Assembly: GCA_003641795.1 (NCBI GenBank)
Contig: QNAP01000017.1
Location: forward strand, 1-14,611
Reading direction: 5' to 3'
From: Thermotogae bacterium
Lineage (GTDB): Bacteria; Thermotogota; Thermotogae; UBA12178
DNA length: 14,611 nucleotides
Part shown: piece after piece, positions 1-8,683 of the stretch
Layout: each line of letters opens with the position of its first letter
Numbering within the stretch: the first letter of the stretch is position 1
The notes under the pieces: model-generated
What the model was told of the DNA's origin: nothing
Database searches by the model: none
The model's input: only the letters and a program-made list of their open reading frames with translations
Position numbers and translations under genes: made by a program

Positions 1-239
1 ACATAACCCACAAGACTCCTCAGCCCTTCTCTCGTCACCGTACGACCATCGAGAAGCACCGCACCTTCCGAAGGAGAGAGAAGCCCCGCGATTATCTTCA
101 GAAGTGTCGACTTACCCGAACCGTTCGGTCCTACAAGGCACACGGTTTCGCCTTCACTCAAAGAAAGATCAACTCTTGAGAGTGCGTAGTCAGCAGCAGG
201 AAGATAACGGAAAGACACGTTTTTAACTTCAAGTTTCAC
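1..239 (-). CDS. ABC transporter ATP-binding protein, N-terminal part (cut by window edge)
   Basis: About 79 N-terminal residues of an ABC ATPase are visible; the rest lies beyond the left edge. The protein starts VKLEVKNVSFRY, has an aromatic residue in the expected A-loop region, and carries a perfect Walker A motif GPNGSGKST at residues 37-45. The visible part ends at LRSLVGYV, just where the Q-loop should begin, so signature and Walker B motifs cannot be checked. ABC ATPases of this kind couple ATP hydrolysis to transport through a separate or fused membrane subunit. The substrate cannot be told; the general look resembles cobalt/ECF-type or drug-type ATPases. The GTG start at 239 lies inside the end of the RND gene (11-nt overlap), with a GAGAGG stretch upstream. 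An in-frame ATG at 266 would add nine residues and fits the family less well. Likely last visible member of the valS-mutS-RND operon. Confidence 0.88.
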   Translation of the reverse strand, partial: MKLEVKNVSFRYLPAADYALSRVDLSLSEGETVCLVGPNGSGKSTLLKIIAGLLSPSEGAVLLDGRTVTREGLRSLVGY

Positions 240-3200
240 GCGACTTCTTCCTCTCCAAGGCTTCATAAGCAACTGGGACTAAGAAGAGCGTAAAGAGCAT
301 CGAGACCAGAAGACCCAGTATGACTGTCCAGGCTATGGGGGACTCCAACTGCGAACCCTCCGCTTGGGCGATCGCCACCGGAAGGAGTCCTATAAGCGTG
401 GTGAGTGTCGACATAAGTATCGGCCTCAGGCGATCCCGTGCTCCTCGAACGATGGCCTGCCTGAGGTTCATCTCGCGCTGATACTGGCCGATTAAAGCCA
501 CCATGACTATGGCGTTGTTTACCACTACTCCTACCAGAGTGAGCGCACCGATAAGCACAGGCACGTTAATGGGAAAGTCGAAGATCAACATGGAAAGGGC
601 GACTCCCACCGCTGCCATGGGAACGGTAAGGAAGATGATGAACGGTCGCTTCAACGACTCGGTTTGAGCTGCTAAAAGCATGAAAACGAGAACCACCGCG
701 ACGAAAATCGCAAACTCCAGATCTCCAAGGGTTTCGTCGAGTGACTTTTTTTGACCACCTATATCGTACTCCAGGTTGCGAAATTCCGGGCTCTGGAGCA
801 CCTTTTCGACCTCTTTGGACACTTCGCCCAGCGATCTGGAAATCTCCGTTATTTCGACGTACGCCACACGCTTGCCCATGTTGTGATCTATCCCGAAGGG
901 CAGATGTACGCGGTTCATGCGCGTGATCATACCGAGAAAGACTTGTCTTCCAAGTGCACTCCAAAGTTGGAGTCGTGGAGCATCGACCAACAAATTTGAA
1001 CCTTTCATGTGGAGTTTCAGAGGCAGTACCTTTCCATCAATCTCCACGTTACTCACATCTTTCCCCATAGTGTAGGACTGTAATTGCATGAAGATTTGCG
1101 CTGGTAGTATTCCATTCACCGCGGCGGCGTTCCGCTCGATCTTAAGATTCACCACTTCCCTCATCTTGTCGACACTCGTTGTGACGTTTTCCACTCCATG
1201 GATTTTCATCAAGCGTTCTTTTAGTTTCAAGGCCTGATCTCTGATCTCCTCAAGGGAACGCCCGTACACCCTGATCGTCACCGGGTTTCCAAAGAGTAGG
1301 GAGAGCTCCTGAGATGAAGACGAGACCTCAAACTTCAGCTCTTTCGGTTTTTTTTGGCGGATGAGTTCAACGAGCTGTTGTCGCTTCTCCTCCAGAGTGC
1401 GGTAGGGACCCGAAAGCATTACGTACAAGACGGCCTTGTTTTCACTGGCACCGAAGACTTGCGCGTATATGCTCGTTACACCGATCTCGCTGTAAAGGGT
1501 CTTTATGCCCAACTCTTTGCGATGCTTCAAGAGTTCTTCCTCGATACCGGATAGTAGTTCAGCCGTCTTCGTGTAAGGGTACTGCGTCGGAGCTTCGAAG
1601 CTCAGCTGAATTGTATCACTGGTGAACTCGGGCATAAAGCTGAACGGACGGTTGAGAAAGACAAATATCGCTGCTGCCAAGACTCCCATTGCGATAAGAG
1701 TGACGATCCATTTTCTGTTAAGGGAACGATCCAGTACAGCGGCGTACCATTCCTTGAATTTTTCAAACCCCTTCCATTCGATCGGGCTGATCCAACGCGA
1801 CGCTGCGGGAATTACCAGCAGTGCCACCAAGAGTGAAGATGCGAGAGCCAGGGCAAAACTAATGGCGAAATACTTGAAGAGCGTTGCTGCAAAGCTCTTT
1901 GTGAAAGCGAACGGGATGAAGACTGCCATCGTAGTAATGCTGGACGCAAAGATAGCCCCCCAGACTTCTGCCGTGCCATGGCCGGCCGCATCTGAGTACT
2001 TCTTTCCCATCGACATGTGTCGATAGATGTTCTCAAAGACCACGATGGAATTGTCCACCAGCATACCCACCGCCATAGTGAGTCCACCTAATGTCAGCAG
2101 ATCCAGGCTGATACCGAAGAAGTAAAGGAGGACCAATGCCATGGTGATAGAAAGAGGTATCGATAGAGCTATGATGAGCATGGGTAGAAATCTTCTTAAA
2201 AAGGCTAAGACTACCACGGAAGCAACAGCTGCACCAATGAGTAGGTTTCTGATCAGATTCCTCACTGCCATCTCAGTGAACTGTGCTTGATTCAATATTT
2301 CCTTGTACTCTATGCTGCTCTCTTTCAAAGCGTTTTTGATCTGCCGTACTGTGTTCACTGTATTGGCAGACGTCCGTTTTCTCACCGCAACGATCTCTTG
2401 AACCCTACCGTCGACGTGGACCTCGCCGTGAATTTCTTCAGGAGTCACCTTCACTTGAGCAATCTGTTTCAATCTCACTGGGATCATCACTGGAAGCGAC
2501 GAATTACTTCCAAGATTCATTGCCGAAAGACCCTTCATTCCCTTGAATCCCACGATGAGGTTCTCCAGCTCTTCGATGCTTTCAAACCTGCCATCTACAG
2601 CCATTTGGTACACGTTACCTCTCTCGTCTTTCAGTTGCCCAAAGGGATATACAGCGTTGCCCGCGAGAAAATACTCCACCACTGAGGGATCGAGTTCGTA
2701 CTTTTTGAGCTTCTCCGGATCTACCTCAATTTCGACGTATTCTTCAGGCTTACCCATGATCTCAACGGTGGATACACCCGGCACCCGCCTCACAACACTT
2801 ACGGCACGATCCACTTCGTCATCGGCAACCGAAAAGATGTAGGCGGGAATGATGGAAGGATCTATCTCCACTACGAAGGGCTTTACTCCTTCAGGGAGGA
2901 AACCACTGGAGGTGCTCACCGATCGCTGGAGTCTCGCTATAGCCTCGCTAGCATCTATACCCCACTCGAATTCGACAAAAACGTACCCCAACCCGTCGTA
3001 TGCGGTAGAGTAGAATCGTTTCACTCCGTCCACCAAACTCACGGCGTCTTCCAATGGACGTATTACCAGTTCCTCGATTTCTTGTGCCCCCGCTCCCATG
3101 TAGGAAGCGACAACGATGGCGTAAGGATAGTCGATGGAAGGCAAAAGCTCCAGATACATGTTCGACACAGCCACAAAGCCAAGGACTACCACAGCCAGAA

Positions 3201-3255
3201 GGAGCATCAGAACTGCTATTGGTCTTTTTGAAGCTCGTCGGGCGACGCTTTCCAC
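229..3255 (-). CDS. RND-family multidrug/solute efflux transporter (AcrB/SwrC-like)
   Basis: A roughly 1008-residue proton-driven RND exporter of the inner membrane. It has the family's duplicated plan: a membrane segment at about residues 11-33, a large extracytoplasmic porter region, a membrane block of several helices near 340-480, a second porter half, and a final membrane block. Segment 4 reads GMLVDNSIVVFENIY, keeping the first proton-relay aspartate (D401) with asparagine in the second position. Segment 10 reads GVVVNNAIVMV, with asparagine where AcrB has its lysine. This pattern is common in SwrC/YerP-type and other non-proteobacterial members, so the protein is probably functional, but the substrate is unknown. 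No membrane fusion protein or outer-membrane channel gene is in view. The GTG at 3255 was chosen because AGGAGG at 3265-3270 lies 9 nt upstream; the in-frame ATG at 3264 directly abuts that site and is the alternative, adding three residues. The start is coupled to the mutS stop. Confidence 0.93.
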   Translation of the reverse strand: MESVARRASKRPIAVLMLLLAVVVLGFVAVSNMYLELLPSIDYPYAIVVASYMGAGAQEIEELVIRPLEDAVSLVDGVKRFYSTAYDGLGYVFVEFEWGIDASEAIARLQRSVSTSSGFLPEGVKPFVVEIDPSIIPAYIFSVADDEVDRAVSVVRRVPGVSTVEIMGKPEEYVEIEVDPEKLKKYELDPSVVEYFLAGNAVYPFGQLKDERGNVYQMAVDGRFESIEELENLIVGFKGMKGLSAMNLGSNSSLPVMIPVRLKQIAQVKVTPEEIHGEVHVDGRVQEIVAVRKRTSANTVNTVRQIKNALKESSIEYKEILNQAQFTEMAVRNLIRNLLIGAAVASVVVLAFLRRFLPMLIIALSIPLSITMALVLLYFFGISLDLLTLGGLTMAVGMLVDNSIVVFENIYRHMSMGKKYSDAAGHGTAEVWGAIFASSITTMAVFIPFAFTKSFAATLFKYFAISFALALASSLLVALLVIPAASRWISPIEWKGFEKFKEWYAAVLDRSLNRKWIVTLIAMGVLAAAIFVFLNRPFSFMPEFTSDTIQLSFEAPTQYPYTKTAELLSGIEEELLKHRKELGIKTLYSEIGVTSIYAQVFGASENKAVLYVMLSGPYRTLEEKRQQLVELIRQKKPKELKFEVSSSSQELSLLFGNPVTIRVYGRSLEEIRDQALKLKERLMKIHGVENVTTSVDKMREVVNLKIERNAAAVNGILPAQIFMQLQSYTMGKDVSNVEIDGKVLPLKLHMKGSNLLVDAPRLQLWSALGRQVFLGMITRMNRVHLPFGIDHNMGKRVAYVEITEISRSLGEVSKEVEKVLQSPEFRNLEYDIGGQKKSLDETLGDLEFAIFVAVVLVFMLLAAQTESLKRPFIIFLTVPMAAVGVALSMLIFDFPINVPVLIGALTLVGVVVNNAIVMVALIGQYQREMNLRQAIVRGARDRLRPILMSTLTTLIGLLPVAIAQAEGSQLESPIAWTVILGLLVSMLFTLFLVPVAYEALERKKSRET

Positions 3256-3256
3256 G

Positions 3257-5746
3257 TTACTCATCCTCCTCTTCGAAAAGTTTGAGCTGATCGGCAGCAA
3301 AACGCTTCTTTCTCGTATTGGCTATGCGCCTGACTTCGGCGTTGGTGAGTATTCGCAAGCTCTTGTCGAGTTTGGACTGAGATTCTATAATATCGAGAAT
3401 CTCTTTGGCTCGCTCTATGACTGGTTCGGGTATGCCAGCCAATTTTGCAACCTCAACTCCATAGCTTTTATCCGCCGCACCATCCACTACCTTGTGGAGG
3501 AAAAGAACACCATCCGGTGTTTCCCTCACAAGAACAGCTTTGTTCACGATACCGATATACATACGTGCAAGTTCTGTAAGCTCGGCAAAATGGGTGGCGA
3601 AGATCACGTAAGCTCTGATGGCGTTGTGTATGTACTCAGAAACCGCCCATGCGATGCTGATACCATCGAAAGTGGCGGTTCCTCTGCCAACTTCGTCGAG
3701 CAAGATGAGGCTTCTCTTGGTTGCGTGGTTGAGTATAGTGGATACCTCTGCCATCTCCACCAGAAAGGTGCTCTTTCCTGAGGTCACATCGTCCCGTGCT
3801 CCAATGCGCGTGAATATCCTATCGAAAATGGGGAGTACCGCTCTCTCCGCGGGCACGAAGGACCCCATCTGTGCCATGATGGCGATGAGGCCTATTTGTC
3901 TGAGGTAAGTGGATTTACCACTCATATTGGGGCCTGTGAGTATCACGAAGCGGTTTTCTCTGTCCAAAAGGAGGTCGTTGGGTATGAACTGATCGACGTG
4001 GCGTTCCACCACTGGATGCCGCGAGTTAATGAGTTCCAAGCCACCATCGGACGAAAACTCTGGCCGCACGTAGTTGTATTTGAGCGCGGTTTCCGCGAAA
4101 GAGGCGAGTACGTCGAGTTCAGCAAGCCACCTACCGAGTTGGCGTAACTTTCCGGTGTTTTTCGCTACTTCCTCACAGACCTCTTCGAAAATAGCGCTTT
4201 CCAGCTCTTCAATTCTCTCTTGTGCCGAGAGTACTCTTTCTTCGTACTCTTTGAGTTCAGGAGTGACGAAGCGCTCGGCGTTGACTAACGTTTGCTTTCT
4301 CTCGTACTCTTGCGGTACTTTGCGAGCCTGACTTTTGGACACCTCGATATAATAGCCGAAGACCTTGTTGTATCCTACCTTGAGGTTAGGTATCCCTGTT
4401 TTCATCCGTTCTCTGACCTCAAACTCCCTCATGACCCTTTCTCCATTGGAGAGGAGTTCCCGGTATTCATCGAGCTCTTGGGAAAACCCCTCTCGCACCA
4501 CTCCCCCACTACCTACCGGACCTTCGGGCGCTTCCATGATGGCACGCTGAAGCAGCGTTGACAACTTGTCACAAGAATCTGGAAAGTCGAGAAGTCCCAC
4601 TAATTCTTCGTTGGTCTCGAGCGCTTCTTCGACGGCAGGTACCACCTGGAGCGTGGTGCGCAACCGCACAAGGTCCTTTGGAGAAGCCTTTTTGAGATTT
4701 ACACGGGTGACGATTCGTTCCACATCGAAGACGCCGCTCAGATACTCCCTGATTTCGGCGAGAAGTGTGTGATCTCTCACAAAAGCTTCGACGATGTCAA
4801 GCCTCTCCTCTATAGTTTTTCGATCAAGAGAGGGAGCTACTATCCACGATTTCAGAAGGCGCGCTCCCATCTGGGTCTTGGTATTCTTCAGCGTGTGGTA
4901 AAGACTCACGGGTTTTCCAGATTGCGAGGTTACCAACTCCAGGTTCTCCACAGTGCTGGAATCGAGGGTCATGGTGTCGCTTCTTTTAAATGTCGTGGGC
5001 AGCATGAGATGTCTCACTTCGGTTCGCTGCATGAAGCTGAGGTAGCGCAGCATCGCTGCCGTCGCCCAGATCTCTTCTTTAGAAAGCTCTAAGGGATCTA
5101 TGGTGGCTAGACCATACTGCTTTTTTATCTCTCCCTCGGCAGCGCTTTTGTCATAAAACCAATCGTCGAGATAATCTATGTAGAGAGACGGGTGAAGCTT
5201 TTTGAGTTCTCTCCCAAAGGTTCGTTTCTCGAGCGGCAAAAGCACCTCGCGGATGTCTCCACGTTCCAGGAGATCCTCTATGGCTTCTCGGGAAAGCCTC
5301 CCCACAAAAAGCTCGCCAGTGGACACGTCGCATAGCGCAAAAGCGTAATCTTCATCGAGGGGAAAGAGAAGGAGTGCGAAGTTGTTCTCTTCTCCAAGCA
5401 TCCCCTCTTCCACAACGGTGCCAGGTGTAACGATCCTGGTCACTTCTCGCCTCACGAGGCCCTTGGCTTGGGAAGCGTCCTCCATTTGATCGCAGATGGC
5501 AACTTTGAATCCAGCGTCCACTAACTTTCTCAAATAATTGTCCAAAGCGTGATAGGGTATGCCCGCCATGGGGACCCCGTTCCTCTGAGTGAGTACTATT
5601 TGAAGTTCTTGAGATACGGTCTTGGCATCCTCGAAAAACGCCTCGTAGAAGTCCCCGAGACGGAAAAGAAGTATGGCATCCTTGTGTTTTTCTTTGAGCG
5701 CTAGATATTGGCGCATCATGGGAGTGAGTTTTCGGGCATTCATCAT
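3257..5746 (-). CDS. mutS: DNA mismatch repair protein MutS
   Basis: An 829-residue MutS1, close to the usual 790-860. It binds mismatches and small loops in newly replicated DNA and, on ATP binding, recruits MutL. The mismatch-reading Phe-x-Glu motif is intact (GDFYEAF, F33 and E35). Connector, lever and clamp regions follow. The ATPase has Walker A GPNMSGKST at residues 605-613 and Walker B LILLDEVGRGT with D684/E685, followed by the helix-turn-helix dimer region. The C-terminus carries QLKLF at residues 820-824, which matches the sliding-clamp binding consensus QLxLF, so docking to the replication clamp is likely. The start codon ATG at 5746 overlaps the valS stop as ATGA, and a second ATG follows at once; the latter has better spacing from the GAGG. 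The stop TAA at 3257-3259 sits in the start region of the RND gene. mutL is not in the window. Confidence 0.98.
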   Translation of the reverse strand: MMNARKLTPMMRQYLALKEKHKDAILLFRLGDFYEAFFEDAKTVSQELQIVLTQRNGVPMAGIPYHALDNYLRKLVDAGFKVAICDQMEDASQAKGLVRREVTRIVTPGTVVEEGMLGEENNFALLLFPLDEDYAFALCDVSTGELFVGRLSREAIEDLLERGDIREVLLPLEKRTFGRELKKLHPSLYIDYLDDWFYDKSAAEGEIKKQYGLATIDPLELSKEEIWATAAMLRYLSFMQRTEVRHLMLPTTFKRSDTMTLDSSTVENLELVTSQSGKPVSLYHTLKNTKTQMGARLLKSWIVAPSLDRKTIEERLDIVEAFVRDHTLLAEIREYLSGVFDVERIVTRVNLKKASPKDLVRLRTTLQVVPAVEEALETNEELVGLLDFPDSCDKLSTLLQRAIMEAPEGPVGSGGVVREGFSQELDEYRELLSNGERVMREFEVRERMKTGIPNLKVGYNKVFGYYIEVSKSQARKVPQEYERKQTLVNAERFVTPELKEYEERVLSAQERIEELESAIFEEVCEEVAKNTGKLRQLGRWLAELDVLASFAETALKYNYVRPEFSSDGGLELINSRHPVVERHVDQFIPNDLLLDRENRFVILTGPNMSGKSTYLRQIGLIAIMAQMGSFVPAERAVLPIFDRIFTRIGARDDVTSGKSTFLVEMAEVSTILNHATKRSLILLDEVGRGTATFDGISIAWAVSEYIHNAIRAYVIFATHFAELTELARMYIGIVNKAVLVRETPDGVLFLHKVVDGAADKSYGVEVAKLAGIPEPVIERAKEILDIIESQSKLDKSLRILTNAEVRRIANTRKKRFAADQLKLFEEEDE

Positions 5747-8352
5747 TCCTCAAGCTCTTTCAGGAGCCTTTCAAGACGTTCAGTCCTCACCTTCAACTCC
5801 TGAAACTCCTTGCGTTTTTCACTCACAATCTCTTCGGGTGCGTTGGATAGAAATTTCTCGGCGGCGAGTTTTCTCTCCAACTTCTCCAGTTCCTTAGAAA
5901 GTTTCTTGAGCTTTCCGGAGATTCTGGCCTTCTCCCGTTCGATATCGAGCTCTTTAAGCGAGACGAAGACCTCCAAGAAGTCGTCCACGTAAGCCACCGC
6001 TGAACGATGAGGTTTTTCGGATACCGCCTCCAACTTGGAAACGTTTCCCAACCTCGCTATGTAGTCTTCCAAAAGACCATCGAAGGAGTGATCCTTAGAG
6101 ATGTAATACGCGTCGACTTTCTTCGACTGCGGTATGTCCATCTCTGCTCTAACGTTACGGATGCCCTTGACCGCGTTCATGATCAAACTGAAGAGTTTCT
6201 CAGACCGTTCGTCTATCAACTCTTCCACAACCTCCGGCCAAGGCGAGATGGTGATGGAAGGCCCCGATCTCCTCGGAAGCTTGCTCCACAACTCCTCCGA
6301 TAAAAACGGCATGAACGGGTGGAGTAGCTTCAAACTTTGCTCCAACACGTGTACCAGAACGTTCTGAACCGTTTGGCGTTCTGTTTTTATGGATAGTCTA
6401 AACTTGGAAGATTCTATGTACCAGTCACAGAGTTCACTCCAGAAGAAGTCATATACGGTCTTCGCGGCGATGTTGAACTCGTAGTTCTCGATAGCTTCAC
6501 TCACCTGGGCGATGACCTTCTGAAGTCTGGAGAGGATCCATCTATCGTCTAAGGACAGGTCAAGCCCTGAAAGCGTCTTCCTTTCATAACCTTCGAGGTT
6601 CATCAACACGAAGCGTGATGCGTTCCATATCTTGTTGGCGAAGCGTCGATGTGACTCGAAGAAGCGCGGGTCAAGTTTTATGTCCTTTCCCTGCGCTGCC
6701 AGGATCGCCAGCGTGAACCTCATAGGATCTGCACCGTATTCTTCGATCACATCCAGAGGGTCTATACCGTTTCCCAGAGACTTGCTCATCTTCCGTCCGT
6801 ACTTGTCCCGGACAAGTTGGTGGATGTACACGTGAGAGAAAGGCTTTTCGCCCATGAACTTGAGTCCCATCACGATCATGCGGGCTACCCAGAAGAAGAT
6901 GATGTCGAACCCCGTCACCAGTAAACTGGTGGGATAGTACCGCTTCAGATCTTCTGTCTTCTCCGGCCAACCCAGGGTTGAGAAAGGCCAGAGTGCTGAA
7001 CTGAACCACGTATCCAACACGTCTGGATCTTGCCACACCTTCTCGCCGCCACACTTTGGACATTTGTGGAGTTCTTCTTCGCTGGCCACAATGCTCCCGC
7101 AATCGTCGCAATACCACACGGGGATACGATGTCCCCACCACAATTGTCTACTGATACACCAATCGCGAACGTTGTACATCCAGTTGAGATAAACCTTGGT
7201 CCATCGTTGTGGGAAGAACTGGACATCGCCTTCTTCTACCACCTTTATTGCTGCCTCTGCCAGCGGCTTCATCCTCACAAACCACTGATCTGAAAGCTTG
7301 GGTTCCACAGTTGAATGACACCTATAACAATGCCCCACCGAGTGTTGGTGGTCTTCTACCTTTTCCACGAAGCCTTCGCGTTCGAGATCCTCGACGATGG
7401 ATTTCCGAGCTTCGTATCTATCCATTCCCTGGTATTTACCACCATTTTCGTTTATACGAGCCGTATCATCGAAGATGTCGATGATCTCCAAATGGTGCCT
7501 CTGAGCGATTTCAAAATCATTAGGATCGTGGGCAGGCGTGATCTTCACCGCACCAGTTCCGAACTCGGGATCAACGTATTCATCCGCGATGATGGGAAGC
7601 TCTCTTCCAACGAGGGGAAGGATGGCAACCCTTCCTATGTACTGGCTGTATCGCGAATCCTTTGGGTTCACCGCCACCGCGGTGTCTCCCAACATGGTCT
7701 CTGGTCTTACCGTGGCAACGATAATGTATCCTCCATCTTTTAAAGGATATCTCACATAGTAAAGCTTGGCCACCTCTTCCTCGTGCTCTACCTCTTCGTC
7801 AGAAAGTACCGTCCCGCATCTTGGACACCAGTTGACCATGTACTTCCCCTTGTAGATGAGCCCTTCATTGAAGAGGTTCACAAAGACTTTTCTGACAGCT
7901 CTGTTCAACCCTTCGTCAAGTGTGAAGCGTTCCCGTGTCCAATCAACTGAAGCACCAAGGGATCTTATCTGTGTTGCGATTTCCTTTCGATACGTCTTTG
8001 CCCAGTCCCGGACTATCTGCAGAAACTCGTCACGTTGGAAATCCTCTTTACGCTTTCCCCGCGTTTCGATCAGGTGACGCTCCACAGCGTTCTGTGTGGC
8101 GATGCCTGCATGGTCTTCGCCAGGGAGCCAGAGCGTGTCGAAACCTTTCATCCGTTTGTACCTCACAACTATATCTTGAAGGGTGATATTGAGTGCATGA
8201 CCCATATGAATCCTCCCGGTGATGTTGGGAGGTGGTATGACTATCACGAAGGGCTTACCCTCCTCTTTGGGTTTGAAGAACCCATTTTCCTCCCAGTAAC
8301 GGTACCACTTTTTCTCTATGACAGCCGGATCGTAGCGAGTGCCGATCTCCAC
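5743..8352 (-). CDS. valS: valyl-tRNA synthetase
   Basis: A class I aminoacyl-tRNA synthetase of 869 residues that charges tRNA-Val in the cytoplasm. The ATP-binding signatures are clear: HMGH (the HIGH motif) at 49-52 and KMSKS at 521-525. The CP1 editing domain, which removes threonine mischarged to tRNA-Val, is present with its conserved block GAVKITPAHDPNDFE. Cysteine pairs near WYCDDCG and KCPKCGG look like a zinc ribbon, and other CxxC pairs occur in NWCPRCG and HCYRCH. The last 70 or so residues form a charged coiled coil rich in Lys, Glu and Leu, the ValS C-terminal arm. The GTG at 8352 was chosen because GGAGGTGATC sits 7 nt upstream and the product then begins MEIGTRYDPAVIEKKW, as ValS proteins usually do. 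A TTG at 8409, also with a strong site, would add 19 residues. First gene of the leftward operon; overlaps mutS by 4 nt. Confidence 0.97.
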   Translation of the reverse strand: MEIGTRYDPAVIEKKWYRYWEENGFFKPKEEGKPFVIVIPPPNITGRIHMGHALNITLQDIVVRYKRMKGFDTLWLPGEDHAGIATQNAVERHLIETRGKRKEDFQRDEFLQIVRDWAKTYRKEIATQIRSLGASVDWTRERFTLDEGLNRAVRKVFVNLFNEGLIYKGKYMVNWCPRCGTVLSDEEVEHEEEVAKLYYVRYPLKDGGYIIVATVRPETMLGDTAVAVNPKDSRYSQYIGRVAILPLVGRELPIIADEYVDPEFGTGAVKITPAHDPNDFEIAQRHHLEIIDIFDDTARINENGGKYQGMDRYEARKSIVEDLEREGFVEKVEDHQHSVGHCYRCHSTVEPKLSDQWFVRMKPLAEAAIKVVEEGDVQFFPQRWTKVYLNWMYNVRDWCISRQLWWGHRIPVWYCDDCGSIVASEEELHKCPKCGGEKVWQDPDVLDTWFSSALWPFSTLGWPEKTEDLKRYYPTSLLVTGFDIIFFWVARMIVMGLKFMGEKPFSHVYIHQLVRDKYGRKMSKSLGNGIDPLDVIEEYGADPMRFTLAILAAQGKDIKLDPRFFESHRRFANKIWNASRFVLMNLEGYERKTLSGLDLSLDDRWILSRLQKVIAQVSEAIENYEFNIAAKTVYDFFWSELCDWYIESSKFRLSIKTERQTVQNVLVHVLEQSLKLLHPFMPFLSEELWSKLPRRSGPSITISPWPEVVEELIDERSEKLFSLIMNAVKGIRNVRAEMDIPQSKKVDAYYISKDHSFDGLLEDYIARLGNVSKLEAVSEKPHRSAVAYVDDFLEVFVSLKELDIEREKARISGKLKKLSKELEKLERKLAAEKFLSNAPEEIVSEKRKEFQELKVRTERLERLLKELEE

Positions 8353-8354
8353 AA

Positions 8355-8364
8355 GATCACCTCC
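8355..8364 (-). promoter_or_regulatory. Ribosome binding site deciding the valS GTG start
   Basis: GGAGGTGATC, near full complementarity to the 3' end of bacterial 16S rRNA, ends just before the valS GTG at 8352, with 7 nt between GGAGG and the start codon. It favours the 869-residue product over the longer one. Confidence 0.7.
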
Positions 8365-8414
8365 GTTGACTATTTTAGCACTTATGGAAACAGCAACCGA
8401 GTTCGACAAGTCTG

Positions 8415-8424
8415 CCTCCTCCTT
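8415..8424 (-). promoter_or_regulatory. Second strong ribosome binding site upstream of valS (TTG start at 8409)
   Basis: AAGGAGGAGG stands 5 nt before a TTG at 8409 that is in frame with valS and open through to it. Initiation here would give a ValS with a 19-residue, mostly uncharged N-terminal extension (MSNSVAVSISAKIVNGGDL). The extension is not typical of the family, so this site may be an alternative start or a ribosome standby site. Confidence 0.45.
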
Positions 8425-8620
8425 GTCTAAATACTAAACGCATCACTTTAGAACATCTTTGCTAACAAAAAGTCATGTGAGGCAATGAACCCACGATCGC
8501 GCGGGAGAATTATCAGTTTCGACATAAGACCGCTATACAGTTTAGTTACCATTAAATTTATAAGCCTGTATTGAGCTTTCCGTAGGCCTTTTGGCAGACA
8601 TTAAAATTGAACAAATACCC
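8425..8620. other. Intergenic region between divergent valS and dnaK operons
   Basis: No credible gene is seen in this AT-rich stretch. It should contain the promoter of the leftward valS operon. The only candidate noticed is a TAGTAT -10-like hexamer on the minus strand at 8431-8436, but no good -35 lies 16-18 bp upstream, so no call is made. The segment at 8599-8617 just before the dnaK -35 is A/T-rich and could act as an UP-like element. No CIRCE operator and no clear intrinsic terminator were found. Confidence 0.6.
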
Positions 8621-8649
8621 TTGACACGGTGGCCTTTCATCAATATAAT
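8621..8649 (+). promoter_or_regulatory. Consensus housekeeping-sigma promoter for dnaK-hsp20-clp
   Basis: TTGACA at 8621-8626 and TATAAT at 8644-8649 are separated by exactly 17 bp, so both hexamers and the spacing match the sigma-70/SigA consensus perfectly. Transcription should begin around 8656, giving a leader of roughly 28 nt before the dnaK ATG. The match predicts a strong promoter. No inverted repeat of the CIRCE type overlaps it. Confidence 0.9.
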
Positions 8650-8670
8650 CTGGTTGGAGAGCAAATGAAT

Positions 8671-8678
8671 GGAGGTGA
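8671..8678 (+). promoter_or_regulatory. Ribosome binding site deciding the dnaK start
   Basis: GGAGGTGA lies with 8 nt between GGAGG and the ATG at 8684. An earlier in-frame ATG at 8669 overlaps this site and so cannot use it. Confidence 0.8.
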
Positions 8679-8683
8679 ATCGG

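Noticed and set aside
3265..3300. Upstream ATG at 3300 for the RND gene
   Set aside because: It lies deep in mutS coding sequence and adds residues that do not fit the family; starts at 3255 or 3264 follow an AGGAGG.
3134..3781. Open plus-strand frame of 215 codons opposite mutS and the RND gene
   Set aside because: The product shows no recognisable domain and lies wholly opposite conserved coding sequence.
8375..8383. TTAGCACTT resembling half of a CIRCE heat-shock operator
   Set aside because: The matching GAGTGCTAA half is absent at the right distance, and the site lies in the valS start region, far from the dnaK promoter.
8410..8560. T-box or other amino-acid riboswitch before valS
   Set aside because: No T-box core sequence or specifier hairpin could be found in the leader, and no clear terminator/antiterminator pair is visible.
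8669..8683. Upstream ATG start for dnaK
   Set aside because: It overlaps the ribosome binding site that serves the ATG at 8684.
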